63,567 nucleotides of DNA from DASPWV01 sp046727855 (GCA_046727855.1 JBKPDL010000027.1:1-63567); one strand, 5' to 3'. Positions 8,396-16,803 are shown, numbered from the stretch's first letter. Program-made: numbers and translations. The notes: generated by a model not told the origin, from the sequence alone.

Positions 8396-9877
8396 TCACG
8401 TTGTCACGATTTGCGGGATCAACGTCCCATAGACGTCAGTCAGACGCATATCGCGGCCATTGAAACGGTACGTCAGCTTCTTGTGATCGAGCCCCAGCAG
8501 GTGGAGCATCGTCGCGTGCAGATCGTGATACGAGATCGGCTGCTCCTGCGCCTTATAGCCGAACTCGTCGCTGGCGCCGATCACCTGACCACCTTTGATG
8601 CCCGCGCCTGCCATCAACACGGTCTGCGCGCCCGGATTGTGATCGCGCCCGACGCCGCGCTGCGAAATCGGCATGCGGCCGAACTCTGAATGCAGAATCA
8701 CCAGCGTCGAGTCGAGCAACCCGCGTGCCTGCAAGTCGACGAGCAACCCGGCAGCAGGTTTGTCGATCTCGGCCGCGTGCTGCGTGTGATTCGATTTGAC
8801 GTCGCCGTGCGCATCCCACGTGTCGACGTTTTGATTGCCGACCCCTCCCGAGAAGATCTGCACGAAGCGGACTCCGCGTTCGACAAGTCGCCGCGCCATC
8901 AGACACTGCCGCCCAAACGGCTCCGTCACCGGATCGTCGAGGCCGTAGAGCTTCTTGGTTGCCTCGGATTCGCTCGCCAGATCCACCGCGCTCGGGGCGC
9001 ACCCCTGCATGCGATAGGCCAGCTCGTAGGAGGAGATGCGCGCCGCCAACTCGCTGTTGCCCGGATATCGCTGCATGTCCAGCTCGTTGAGCTTCGCCAG
9101 CGCATCGAGCCGCATGCGCTGATCCTCTGCGCTCACCGTCGCTGGCGGCTTGAGATCCACTATCGGATCGCCCGTTGATCGGAACAGCGTGCCCTGATAT
9201 GCCGCCGGCATGTACCCGGCGCTCCAATCGTTCGGACCGCCAAGCGGTCCTCCGCGAGCGTCGGTCATCACGACAAACGCCGGCAGGCTCGACGACACGG
9301 ACCCAAGTCCATAAGTGACCCACGCGCCGACACTCGGGAACCCCAGGTTGATCTGGCCGGTCTGCATCTCGTAGGTTCCTTGCACGTGATCATTGGACCG
9401 GCCGTACACCGATCGCACAAACGCGATCTCGTCAACGCGCTGGCTGAGAAACGGAAAGATCTCCGAAACGTCGATCCCGCTGGCGCCATATTTCTTGAAG
9501 CTGAAAGGACTCGGCATGAGCGGGCCCGGCGACCCCTGCCGCACGATGACGTCGCCTTTGACCTTGTCGTCGATCGGTTGGCCCGCGTACTTGGTCAGCG
9601 CCGGCTTCGGATCGAACGTGTCGACCTGGCTCCACCCGCCGCCCATGAACAGCGAAATGACGGCGGTGGCGCGTGGCTTGAAATGCGAGGGCTTCGGCGC
9701 GTACGGATTGGCGCCGACTGGCGTTGCGGAACACGCGTCGCTCTGGCCTGCGGGCGCGGCCGACAGGAGTCGATCGCGGTCGAGCAGGTACGCGAGCGCA
9801 AGCCCGCTGATCCCTCCGCCGGAGCGGAACAGGAATTCTCGCCGATCCCAGAAGTATCGGTTACATCGATGCGACAT
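8396..9877 (-). CDS. DUF1501 domain-containing Tat-exported protein
   Basis: This 493-residue protein starts with a Tat-like leader (CNRYFWDRREFLFRSGGGIS). It then follows the DUF1501 pattern, an alkaline-phosphatase/sulfatase-fold family: ISLFMGGGWSQVDTFDPKP near residue 75, SVYGRSNDHVQGTYEMQTG, FVQIFSGGVGNQNVDTWDAH, and the C-terminal VILHSEFGRMPISQRGVGRDHNP motif. Such proteins are nearly always encoded beside a DUF1549/DUF1553 cytochrome protein, as here (3 bp apart), and are exported. They are proposed to act on sulfated or complex substrates, but no activity is established. The start overlaps the end of the upstream gene region closely, consistent with translational coupling. Confidence 0.92.
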   Translation of the reverse strand: MSHRCNRYFWDRREFLFRSGGGISGLALAYLLDRDRLLSAAPAGQSDACSATPVGANPYAPKPSHFKPRATAVISLFMGGGWSQVDTFDPKPALTKYAGQPIDDKVKGDVIVRQGSPGPLMPSPFSFKKYGASGIDVSEIFPFLSQRVDEIAFVRSVYGRSNDHVQGTYEMQTGQINLGFPSVGAWVTYGLGSVSSSLPAFVVMTDARGGPLGGPNDWSAGYMPAAYQGTLFRSTGDPIVDLKPPATVSAEDQRMRLDALAKLNELDMQRYPGNSELAARISSYELAYRMQGCAPSAVDLASESEATKKLYGLDDPVTEPFGRQCLMARRLVERGVRFVQIFSGGVGNQNVDTWDAHGDVKSNHTQHAAEIDKPAAGLLVDLQARGLLDSTLVILHSEFGRMPISQRGVGRDHNPGAQTVLMAGAGIKGGQVIGASDEFGYKAQEQPISYHDLHATMLHLLGLDHKKLTYRFNGRDMRLTDVYGTLIPQIVTT

Positions 9878-9880
9878 CGC

Positions 9881-12523
9881 TCACCTCATGTACATGAACT
9901 CATCGAGGTTGAGGAGCACATGCGTGAAAGACTCCAGCGATTGCTTCGAGATGAGATCCAGCGCGACAGCGTATTCCGCTCTTGCCGGCGGCCGTCCGAG
10001 CGTGATGCCATACGCGACGTTCACTTGTGACTCCGGATTGCGCGCCTGCTGCCGCACGCGCTCCGCCAGGCGTTGGGCCTGTGAGAGCACGAACGGATTG
10101 TTCAGCAGCGTCAGCGCCTGCGTGGGGACCGTCGAGACATTTCGCGCGCCGGCAACCACGTTCATGTCCGGATGATCGAACGTGTCGAACATTGGATACG
10201 GCAGCGATCGCCGCCGGTAGACGTACACGCCGCGCCGCCATGCCCCAGGTCCGTCGGGGGTGTTCTCCCACTTGCCGCGGAACTGCCCCGTGAGAATGTC
10301 TTTCGGAATGAACGGAAAGATCGGCGGTCCGCCGATCTCGAGATTGATGTTGCCGCCGGCGACGAGCATATTGTCGCGCACGATCTCCGCATCGAGCCGC
10401 TGCGGACGGAAACGCCACAGATAGCGGTTCTCGGGATCCGCGGCGAGGTTGGCTGCGTCATCGAAGCTCGAGGCCATCTGGTACGCCTCGGACATCATCA
10501 TCAGCTTGTTGATCTGCTTGATGCGCCACCCGCCGTTCATGAACTCGACAGCCAACCAATCCAGCAACTCCGGGTGTGTGGGCGGTTCGCCCATCTTGCC
10601 GAAGTTGTCGAGTGTCGCGACGATGCCGCGTCCGAAGTGTTTCTGCCATAGCCGATTGACGATCACCCGCGCGGTGAGCGGGTTCTGCGCGGATGCAATC
10701 CACTGCGCCAACGCGAGCCGCCGGCCCGATGTGTGGCCGTCGCGCCGGGCGATCTCAGCCGGCGGGTTCCCGTAGGTGGCGACTTGCACGAACCCCGGCT
10801 TCATCGCCGGGCCACGGCTTTCAGGATCGCCGCGAACCAGGAAGTACGAAGGCGGCACTTCGTAGCGTCCCGGGCCTTCGTGCAGGTAGCTGCCGGGGAA
10901 CGGCGGCGGAATGCGGCATTTCGGGCAACTGACAACGTCATCGCCCTCGCCGAGCGGAGCGAAGCGATAGTCACCGTCGGTGACGATCTCCGCCATCGGC
11001 AGCGGCTCGGGCCGCTCGCGTTCGAGCGCAGCGATCTGCGCGACAAGATCGGTCTTTGCGGCGAGCTCGGTTGCCGATAGTGCTTTGTCGATCTCGGGGC
11101 CAGGCACGTTGACAGCTTCCAACACCTGAATCGCGAGAAGTCTCTCCCCTGCCGTGCGCTCGGCTTCCGGCTTGGCCGCGGCCCGGTAGATGGCGTCGGA
11201 GAATCGGCTCTTGATCAACGCGAGCTTGAGCCGATCGCGGTGCGGCTTCTCGATTGCGGCGATTTGGGTCCGCAGCTCGTCGCGTCTGGCGTCCAGTTGC
11301 GCGTTCTTCGTCACGTAGGCCGTCGCCTCCTCCGGTGGCGCGAGCGGCACGACGGTTTCGACGTATCCGAAGATCGACGCCTGGAGCGCGTAATAGTCTC
11401 GCTGCCTGATTGGATCGAACTTGTGATCGTGGCATCGCGCGCACCCGATCGTGAGGCCGAGCGTGCCCTTCCCGATCGCGGTCATCACATCGTCGAGATA
11501 ATCAAAGCGCCGCTCGGGATTGTCCTTCTCGCGGAACAACACGCGCGGTCCCGCACGCAAAAACCCCGTGGCGATGAGGCTGTCCTGAGTCCTCCCATCC
11601 ATCTCGTCGCCGGCGATCTGCTCGCTGAGGAAGACGGTGTACGGCTTGTCTTCGTTGAACGAACGGATCACGTAGTCGCGATAGCGCCACGCGTTGGGAC
11701 GATGGGCGTCGTACTCGAAGCCGGATGAATCGGCGTAACGCGCCACGTCGAGCCAATGGCGGCCGTAGCGTTCGCCGTAGTGCGGCGAAGCGAGCAGCGT
11801 GTCGATCAAGCGCTCCCATGCGTCCGGTCTTTCGTCGGCCACGAAACGAGCGACCTCGTCCGGCGAGGGTGGCAAGCCGAGAAGATCCAGATACGCACGA
11901 CGCACGAGCGTTCTTCGATCGGCGCGAGGCGCGCGCGTTAACTTGCGCTTCGCACGCTCGAATTCGAGGAAGCGGTCGATCGGATTGTCGGAACCGAGAC
12001 GCGACACGGTGGGCGTAGGCGCCTGAACGGGGAGCTTGAACGCCCAATAGCTGCGTTCCGCCGCCGTGATCGGACGATCCTCGAGCGCGGCGATCGCCGA
12101 AGTGGACGCGCTCAACGTCGCCGTGGCAGCCATATCCCACTTCGCGCCTTCATCGATCCAGCGCTTGACGTCAGCAACTTGCTCGGCCGTGAGCGGCGTC
12201 CCGCGCATCGGCATCGCGGGCTCTTCGAGGCCCGCCACATGGCGATAGAGGCGGCTTTGTTCGGCGGTACCCGGCACCAGCGCGGCGCCGCGCGCGCCGC
12301 CGGCGATGGCCGATTCGCGCGTCCGAAGGTCGAGACGCGAGAGCTTCAGCTTTTCGCCGTGGCATCCCAGGCACTTCTCTTCGAGGATCGGCCGGATAGT
12401 CGCGGCGAAATCCACGCCACGCTGGGCGTTTGGAGCGTCCGGCGCCTGCGCATCCGAAGAGGCGACCACTTGCAGAACGATGGCGAATCCGAGGCCGAAC
12501 GAGGCGAGCGAACGTGGCAGCAC
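9881..12523 (-). CDS. Secreted PSCyt1/DUF1549/DUF1553 c-type cytochrome protein
   Basis: This is an 880-residue exported protein. After a signal peptide (to about residue 26) comes a planctomycete-type cytochrome c domain with heme motif C51-L-G-C54-H55 and the downstream ligand region EEPAMPMRGTPLTAEQ. Next is DUF1549 (about 190-400), including a second CxxCH-like site GCARCHDHKFDPI, and then DUF1553 (about 620-870) with NRLWQKHFGRGIV and VVAGARNVSTVPTQALTLLN. The family partners with DUF1501 proteins in planctomycetes and acidobacteria. The role is probably electron transfer coupled to breakdown of an unknown polymer. It is the first gene of the four-gene minus-strand run ending at 5572. 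Confidence 0.93.
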   Translation of the reverse strand: MLPRSLASFGLGFAIVLQVVASSDAQAPDAPNAQRGVDFAATIRPILEEKCLGCHGEKLKLSRLDLRTRESAIAGGARGAALVPGTAEQSRLYRHVAGLEEPAMPMRGTPLTAEQVADVKRWIDEGAKWDMAATATLSASTSAIAALEDRPITAAERSYWAFKLPVQAPTPTVSRLGSDNPIDRFLEFERAKRKLTRAPRADRRTLVRRAYLDLLGLPPSPDEVARFVADERPDAWERLIDTLLASPHYGERYGRHWLDVARYADSSGFEYDAHRPNAWRYRDYVIRSFNEDKPYTVFLSEQIAGDEMDGRTQDSLIATGFLRAGPRVLFREKDNPERRFDYLDDVMTAIGKGTLGLTIGCARCHDHKFDPIRQRDYYALQASIFGYVETVVPLAPPEEATAYVTKNAQLDARRDELRTQIAAIEKPHRDRLKLALIKSRFSDAIYRAAAKPEAERTAGERLLAIQVLEAVNVPGPEIDKALSATELAAKTDLVAQIAALERERPEPLPMAEIVTDGDYRFAPLGEGDDVVSCPKCRIPPPFPGSYLHEGPGRYEVPPSYFLVRGDPESRGPAMKPGFVQVATYGNPPAEIARRDGHTSGRRLALAQWIASAQNPLTARVIVNRLWQKHFGRGIVATLDNFGKMGEPPTHPELLDWLAVEFMNGGWRIKQINKLMMMSEAYQMASSFDDAANLAADPENRYLWRFRPQRLDAEIVRDNMLVAGGNINLEIGGPPIFPFIPKDILTGQFRGKWENTPDGPGAWRRGVYVYRRRSLPYPMFDTFDHPDMNVVAGARNVSTVPTQALTLLNNPFVLSQAQRLAERVRQQARNPESQVNVAYGITLGRPPARAEYAVALDLISKQSLESFTHVLLNLDEFMYMR

Positions 12524-12542
12524 GGCACTCCCTCCTTGGTGC

Positions 12543-13064
12543 TCAAACCGGTCCTGTGTGCCTCATTATGGCGAGATCGCGTAACAGCGTCCACGACGTA
12601 CCTGACTGTCCGACGCGGCGAAAGCGCTCGCTCTCGTACAACGCTCTGGCGCGATTATCCGGGCTGACGCTGAGACTCAACGCGGTATATGCATCGCTCT
12701 GCGCCGTGTCGATGAGCGCGCGAAGGAGCGCGCGGCCAACGCCTTCGGAGCGATGTTTGCGCACGACAGCGATGCCCAGCTCAGGGATATCCGGGCTCAC
12801 AAACCCGTACGAGTGGACTTCCGGCGTCCACAAACGGAACCACGCCGCTCCAACTCGCTCGCCCCCGGGCGTCATCGCGATCAGCGCGCGATCGCCAGCC
12901 CTCCCCCACCCCGCAAACATCTTCGCGAATTCTGGCTGCGCGCGGAAACGACTCAGCTCCGGACGCTCGATGCGATCATCCCAGAAGAACGCCTCGAAGA
13001 GCATTTCCTCGATGAAGGGCAGATCTGATGGGTCGCTGGCACGGATCGTTAGTCGATCGTCCAA
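12543..13064 (-). CDS. GNAT-family N-acetyltransferase, paralogue of the gene at 30170
   Basis: The protein is about 173 residues from a TTG at 13064 (reading MDDRLTIRASDPSD). I chose this because it lines up residue for residue with its paralogue ending at 30170, whose ATG product starts MAEGVQIRAGDSSD. A longer GTG start at 13130 is possible. Motif A is IAVVRKHRSEGVGRALLRAL, followed by ALSLSVSPDNRARALYESER and the family end RRVGQSGTSWTLL. The substrate is unknown. It sits between the DUF1553 gene and a divergent DUF4440 lipoprotein gene. Confidence 0.82.
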   Translation of the reverse strand: MDDRLTIRASDPSDLPFIEEMLFEAFFWDDRIERPELSRFRAQPEFAKMFAGWGRAGDRALIAMTPGGERVGAAWFRLWTPEVHSYGFVSPDIPELGIAVVRKHRSEGVGRALLRALIDTAQSDAYTALSLSVSPDNRARALYESERFRRVGQSGTSWTLLRDLAIMRHTGPV

Positions 13065-13408
13065 AGTCCACGACCGATCCTGTGTTATCACTGTGGTTCC
13101 ATCGTCCAGCCTGCTAAGCGATCTCCACACGCTTGAGGCGAGCGAGGCTACACCCCACTACACAACAGATTCAAGGACTAACGCCAAGGTCGTCGCGGTT
13201 GTCGTACCGAAGACCCGTTTCGTGACGTCCATCGTCCAGGTCTCCTGGCCTCCGTCGCGCACCTTACCAGATTCCTCGAGTCGCGTAGCATAACCAGCGG
13301 GTTCTGTAGAGTCTGGTGGTCCCGTCGCATTGACTGCCATGTGCGCCTGCATGGCGGTCGGCGTTATCATCCGGTGGAGAACGCGTCGTGCCAAGAAAGA
13401 GGTGATCT
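13065..13408. other. Intergenic stretch, nothing recognised
   Basis: About 340 bp between the divergent GNAT and DUF4440 genes. A minus-strand frame (13158-13394) is open for 78 codons but shows no family features or ribosome-binding site. I see no repeat, RNA or clear promoter here. Confidence 0.4.
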
Positions 13409-13888
13409 ATGCGCGCACCTACCGTGTTGCTCACCATTCTGTTGGCGATCGGGCCGATCGCCTGCGCGTCTCGGTCCGGCGAGCCGTTCGATCAGGCCGA
13501 CCGCGAGGCAATCACCAAATTCATTGCGGATTTTGTCGTCGTGTACAACGCCAAGGATTCGGCCAAGGTCGCTCAACACTTCGTCGATAACGGGGCTGTG
13601 ATGCCGCCCAACGCGTCGACCGTCACCGGCACTGACAGCGTTCGAATGTATTACGACAGGCGCTTCGCGCAGGGAGCAACCGACCTGAAACTGGAAACCG
13701 CCGACATCGTCGGCGCCGGGAGCCTGGCATATGCGACGGGGAATTACTGGCTGAATATGGCTCCTCCGGGCGGCGAAGTGCGTCGCGACCGGGGCAAGTT
13801 CATTTTCATCCTGCGCGAACGCCGCGGCGCGTGGCTCCTGGAGCGGCTCATGTTCAGCAGCGACTTTGCCCCTCAGGCCAGCAGCTGA
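13409..13888 (+). CDS. DUF4440/SnoaL-like lipoprotein
   Basis: The ATG at 13409 follows an AAGAAAGAGGTG ribosome-binding region. The 159-residue product has a short leader ending in LLAIGPIACASRS, a good lipobox with Cys19, so it is probably lipidated and exported. The rest is an NTF2-like domain: EAITKFIADFVVVYNAKDSA, VAQHFVDNGAVMPPNASTVTG, then DIVGAGSLAYATGNYWLNM and GKFIFILRERRGAWLLERLM, which is the classic DUF4440 strand order. Ligand or enzymatic role is unknown. It stands alone on the plus strand. Confidence 0.85.
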   Translation: MRAPTVLLTILLAIGPIACASRSGEPFDQADREAITKFIADFVVVYNAKDSAKVAQHFVDNGAVMPPNASTVTGTDSVRMYYDRRFAQGATDLKLETADIVGAGSLAYATGNYWLNMAPPGGEVRRDRGKFIFILRERRGAWLLERLMFSSDFAPQASS

Positions 13889-13952
13889 TCGCGGCGGCAC
13901 GGACGATCCGTTTTGCCAGTTCAGCAGGTTCAGTGCCTCTTTTTCCGACCTG

Positions 13953-14213
13953 CTAAAGAATGCCCTTGCACTGCAGCACGTTGTAGAAAACGCCAACCAG
14001 ATACGTCAAACAGAACCCCCCCACCAACGCCGGTTCGAGCACGCGCGCTCTGAAGCGCGCGCGGCGGGCGGAGCGCTCGGCCTGAAGCTGACGGCGCGCG
14101 ATTGCTGCGTGGCAGCGCGCGCGGACTCGTTCGAGCCGCGCCTGGTCGGGCGTCAGCACCGATACACGGTGCAGATCGCGCAGCAGTTGGTCATCGAGTT
14201 CGTCGATTGTCAT
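13953..14213 (-). CDS. Small membrane protein, possible anti-sigma partner
   Basis: These 86 residues start MTIDELDDQLLRDLHRVSVL and contain a long Arg/Ala-rich helix, then one transmembrane segment near the C-terminus (LEPALVGGFCLTYLVGVFYN). The start codon overlaps the stop of the ECF sigma gene by 4 bp (ATGA), a strong sign of coupled translation. The layout of a cytoplasmic helix plus a membrane anchor beside an ECF sigma factor is what one expects of an anti-sigma factor. No zinc-binding HxxxCxxC motif is present, so the role is inferred from context only. Confidence 0.7.
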   Translation of the reverse strand: MTIDELDDQLLRDLHRVSVLTPDQARLERVRARCHAAIARRQLQAERSARRARFRARVLEPALVGGFCLTYLVGVFYNVLQCKGIL

Positions 14214-14806
14214 GTGAGTGCCTCACGTAGCGCCGCGAGACGCGTTGCGCGGTTGTTATCGAGCCGCTCGGCTATCAGAGCACGCGCTCTGCTCAATCGC
14301 TGGCGCATTGCCTCAGGCGTAATGCCGCATACCGCGGCCGCGTCTGCAGGGCGCATACCTTCGACACCCACCAGCAGCACGGCCTCGCGGTAGGTGACGG
14401 GTAGCGTTCCCAGCGCAGCCTCGAGGCGCCGCTCGGCTTCGCTTGCTGCCGTTATCTCAAAAGGCGAAGGTTGCGGCGATCCGAACGGCCACAGCCCGAT
14501 CAAACCCCCGGCATGGGAGTCTTCCACGAGCCGCGATCGGCGATAGCTCACATAGAGATTGCGGGCGACGGTAAAGAGCCATGGACCAAGGCGCGTGTCG
14601 TCACGGAGTGCCGCGCAACGGTGAACCAGGCGCAGCCAGGTTTCCTCGAGGAGATCCTCAGCCACATCGTGGCGCCGCGAGAGTCGCGCCAGGAAGTTGA
14701 AAAGGGGCGTGTTGAACCGCTCGTGCACGACATCGAAGGCAGCGGCGTCTCCTGCGCGCAGGCGGACGACGAGCGCCAGCTCCGACTCTCGATCCATACA
14801 GGTCAT
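14210..14806 (-). CDS. RNA polymerase sigma factor, ECF subfamily
   Basis: I use the ATG at 14806 (MTCMDRESELALVVRLRAGD), with AGGG upstream. A GTG 33 bp earlier is also in frame. The 198-residue product has region 2 (HERFNTPLFNFLARLSRRHD, then VAEDLLEETWLRLV and WLFTVARNLYVSYRR) and region 4 (LGTLPVTYREAVLLVGVEGM, then AAAVCGITPEAMRQRLSRAR, the helix-turn-helix). It directs RNA polymerase to an unknown regulon. The immediate downstream gene is the likely membrane-bound regulator. A perfect palindrome (14826-14840) lies just upstream, in the spacer shared with the divergent gene at 14882. Confidence 0.92.
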   Translation of the reverse strand: MTCMDRESELALVVRLRAGDAAAFDVVHERFNTPLFNFLARLSRRHDVAEDLLEETWLRLVHRCAALRDDTRLGPWLFTVARNLYVSYRRSRLVEDSHAGGLIGLWPFGSPQPSPFEITAASEAERRLEAALGTLPVTYREAVLLVGVEGMRPADAAAVCGITPEAMRQRLSRARALIAERLDNNRATRLAALREALT

Positions 14807-14825
14807 AACGCACAGCCCTGCGAAT

Positions 14826-14840
14826 CGTGACAATGTCACG
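14826..14840. promoter_or_regulatory. Perfect palindrome CGTGACA-A-TGTCACG, possible operator
   Basis: A 7-bp perfect inverted repeat with a single central base lies between the divergent ECF sigma gene and the membrane-protein gene at 14882, about 20 bp upstream of the chosen sigma start. Position and symmetry suit a homodimeric regulator such as a BlaI- or MarR-type protein, but no such regulator is encoded nearby. Confidence 0.4.
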
Positions 14841-14881
14841 TCTCAGCGCCGGCCGCGTTATTACAGCGGAGGGACGGCACC

Positions 14882-15220
14882 ATGCTCACTGTTCTGCGGC
14901 ATGTCAGCATCGTTGGGCTGCTGAGCATGCTGGTGACGCTTTTTCCGTTGGTCGCCGGCGTCGCTTACGCACTTCGTCCGACGGAACAGCGGCTGGCGCT
15001 GATGCGGCCGATATCGCTCGCCGCTCTGTTCGCGGGGCTGTGCGGTACGGCGCTAGGCGCACTGAACGTTCTTCGTGGGATCGGGGTGAGTGAGACTCCA
15101 GTTCCGCCTCGCATTGTCGCGATCGGCTCCGCCGAAGCGCTCGTGCCGCTTTTCATGGCGTTTGGATGCCTCACCGTCGCATGGCTGTGCGTCGCGTTCG
15201 GACTGAGGCGGCACTCCTAA
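14882..15220 (+). CDS. Small integral membrane protein
   Basis: A strong GGAGGG ribosome-binding site lies 9 bp before the ATG. The 112 residues hold about three hydrophobic segments: VSIVGLLSMLVTLFPLVAGV, ISLAALFAGLCGTALGALNV and LVPLFMAFGCLTVAWLCVAF. The length and segment spacing recall a trimmed MotA/TolQ/ExbB-type channel protein, but no signature residue supports that, so I leave it unassigned. It is divergent from the ECF sigma gene and shares the spacer holding the palindrome. It is followed directly by an AAATC repeat. Confidence 0.7.
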   Translation: MLTVLRHVSIVGLLSMLVTLFPLVAGVAYALRPTEQRLALMRPISLAALFAGLCGTALGALNVLRGIGVSETPVPPRIVAIGSAEALVPLFMAFGCLTVAWLCVAFGLRRHS

Positions 15221-15227
15221 TGGCGGC

Positions 15228-15332
15228 CAAATCCGCAAATCCGCAAATCTCCAAATCCCCAAATCTCCAAATTTGCAAATCTCTAAATCAGCTCCAAATC
15301 TCCAAATCTCAACATCTCCAGATTCGGAGCTC
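15228..15332 (-). repeat. AAATC-type inverted-word repeat, single arm
   Basis: A run of CAAATCTCC-like 9-bp words (CAAATCCGC, CAAATCTCC, CAAATTTGC), then AAATCAGCTCCAAATCTCC and an end CTCCAGATTCGGAG. Only the CCAAATC arm is present. The other copies are at 26044, 32531, 34291, 39088, 41308 and 49813. Confidence 0.85.
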
Positions 15333-15336
15333 ACCA

Positions 15337-15540
15337 TCAGTGCACAATCACATCATCTTGATCTTCAACTTCCAGGTGGGGAACGTCGAGTGTGCGCACG
15401 GCCTCGATCGCCTGCACCATGGCGGCATCTACTTTCGATCCGCGCTGCGCCGTCCGCAGTTCGTGACGTAATTGTCTGAGCGCGCGCAGCACCCGTGATC
15501 GGTCAAATCGTTGTCCCTGACAGTGATCGCAAAAGCTCAT
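15337..15540 (-). CDS. Small hypothetical protein with an N-terminal CxxC
   Basis: I start at the ATG at 15540, which has GAGG 9 bp upstream; an earlier in-frame start would add 16 residues. The 67-residue product opens MSFCDHCQGQRFDRSRVLRA, with Cys4 and Cys7 in a CxxC plus a basic helix (ALRQLRHELRTAQRGSK) and an acidic C-terminus (HLEVEDQDDVIVH). This looks like a small metal-binding or regulatory protein, but only two cysteines are present and no family is recognised. The stop lies a few bases from an AAATC repeat. Confidence 0.55.
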   Translation of the reverse strand: MSFCDHCQGQRFDRSRVLRALRQLRHELRTAQRGSKVDAAMVQAIEAVRTLDVPHLEVEDQDDVIVH

Positions 15541-15603
15541 GCGTATAACCTCAATGCTTTCCGCAGAATACTTCGTTAGGTTGCCCACTCGCAGAACGCC
15601 GCG

Positions 15604-16083
15604 TCAAGCGTCGCCACATCGTCTGTTCGGGCATCTGGTGGGCGGAAATGGCTTCCTGAATGTAAAGACGTCCGGCGACGGTCCACGCTGCTTGAGAAGC
15701 TCCAAGCGCTCAATCGCTTCCGCGACGGTTGGAATGTGGCCGACCGGAATCCACCAGAGTGCGAGGATTGGACCATCGATCGGCTCAAACCACTGCCTTC
15801 TGTCGCGAAGCGGCGCGGCGTGCGCGCTGCGGTATACGAACTGCTGAAGCGTTTCGAGTGACTCCCATACCGACATGTTGATGGCCATACGTTCGTCGCC
15901 AGCGAAAGGTCGGATCCCCATGGCGCTGCCCTGCTCGGTCTGAAGTCGCCACACGAATCCCGGTGTGGCATCGGCCAGCGCGTTGATCACGTCCAGTTGG
16001 TTGCGGAAGCCGTCCATGAGCGGGTCTTCGAGCGGCGCTCGGATGCGTCCGATGTTCACCTGTGCGATACGGAAACGCGTCAC
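15604..16083 (-). CDS. DUF3291 domain-containing protein
   Basis: The 159-residue product begins MTRFRIAQVNIGRIRAPLED and continues with the DUF3291 hallmarks: FRNQLDVINALADATPGFVW, then AINMSVWESLETLQQFVYRS and ILALWWIPVGHIPTVAEAIE, ending LEQ-like RGPSPDVFTFRKPFP. The fold is a dimeric alpha/beta barrel related to antibiotic-biosynthesis monooxygenases. Members are cytosolic and mostly uncharacterised. No partner gene is obvious: the downstream gene is the small CxxC protein and the upstream gene the orphan receiver, both on the same strand. Confidence 0.88.
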   Translation of the reverse strand: MTRFRIAQVNIGRIRAPLEDPLMDGFRNQLDVINALADATPGFVWRLQTEQGSAMGIRPFAGDERMAINMSVWESLETLQQFVYRSAHAAPLRDRRQWFEPIDGPILALWWIPVGHIPTVAEAIERLELLKQRGPSPDVFTFRKPFPPTRCPNRRCGDA

Positions 16084-16100
16084 CAGTTCCTCCGTTTCTG

Positions 16101-16472
16101 CTACTCATCAGAGGCTAATACGCGTTCGACCGCTGCGGCAATCGCCTTGATTTCCGTTGGCCGGGTGACGACGTGGAATCCGCGCTGGTGAAGCTCCGCA
16201 GCTGACACGGAGCCCAGGGCGGTGATGACGACGACACGCGCGGACGGCGCCAGCGCGCGTATCTCATCGAGGACCGTTTCGGGATCGCGTAGCCCTCGGA
16301 GATCGAGAACGACCGCGCGCGGTTTTGCCTGTGCCTGGAAATAACGGCGTGGCACTGGCCAACCCTCGGCCGCGTTGGCTCTGTACCCGTTCTCGATTAG
16401 TTGTGCGACCAGGAGTGCGTGGAGCGGCCACTCAGGGGCTATCACCAGGACGTCGGGGCGCGATACCTGCAC
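16101..16472 (-). CDS. Orphan response-regulator receiver-like domain
   Basis: The 123-residue protein is a single receiver-type fold: VLVIAPEWPLHALLVAQLIE (beta1-alpha1), AVVLDLRGLRD with the likely phospho-acceptor Asp, RVVVITALGSVSAAELHQRG (the Thr/Ser position and beta4-alpha4), and HVVTRPTEIKAIAAAVERVL. The acidic pair after beta1 is reduced (APEW instead of DDE) and the beta5 Lys-Pro is Arg-Pro, so phosphotransfer may be lost or altered. No output domain and no kinase gene are nearby. It could act as an atypical receiver or a decoy. Confidence 0.7.
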   Translation of the reverse strand: MQVSRPDVLVIAPEWPLHALLVAQLIENGYRANAAEGWPVPRRYFQAQAKPRAVVLDLRGLRDPETVLDEIRALAPSARVVVITALGSVSAAELHQRGFHVVTRPTEIKAIAAAVERVLASDE

Positions 16473-16501
16473 AGTCGAAACATACCGCCGCTCGCCGCCC
16501 G

Positions 16502-16525
16502 GAAAAGGGGTCAGACCCCCTTTTC
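16502..16525. repeat. AAAAGGGGTCAGACCCC palindrome
   Basis: GAAAAGGGGTCAGACCCCCTTTTC is a near-perfect inverted repeat around GTCAGAC. Copies occur at 43299 and 62125, and a decayed one at about 16978. It can fold like a terminator and provides the stop codon of the small frame at 16511. Confidence 0.8.
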
Positions 16526-16702
16526 ACCTCGCGAAAGGCGCGCGAGCACTGCCGCTGCCACCAGGGCCACAAGAAACGCTGGAGCCGCTGTGACGATCGG
16601 CCATACGACGAGTGCGAGGAGCCAGGCGGGACGAATGGTCGACGCGGCCGAGAGCGAATGAAGCATGCCTGCCACGGCAAGAGCCATCGCGCCGATCGCC
16701 AC
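16511..16702 (-). CDS. Small hydrophobic protein, doubtful
   Basis: From a GTG at 16702 the 63 residues read MAIGAMALAVAGMLHSLSAA, then a second strongly hydrophobic stretch WLLALVVWPIVTAAPAFLVA and LVAAAVLARLSRGEKGV. That is a plausible two-helix membrane protein of hydrophobic but not random composition. The frame upstream of the GTG is open only to a TGA some 40 bp away and has no good ribosome-binding site, and the stop falls in the palindrome at 16502. It may be the tail of the same broken membrane gene seen at 16804-16955. No family is recognised. Confidence 0.35.
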   Translation of the reverse strand: MAIGAMALAVAGMLHSLSAASTIRPAWLLALVVWPIVTAAPAFLVALVAAAVLARLSRGEKGV

Positions 16703-16803
16703 AGCGGATGCGGCGTGCAGCGCCGTCTGAGCTCCTGCGACGCGTCTCCCATTGCGCGATCATGGGTTGACGCCCGCGTCAGGGTCGATCCTGCCGGTCC
16801 GTG

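Noticed and set aside
5689..8463. A 924-codon open frame on the plus strand
   Set aside because: It runs antisense to the DUF885 and 7306 genes and its translation is Arg/His-rich without any domain. Very long antisense frames are expected in GC-rich genes.
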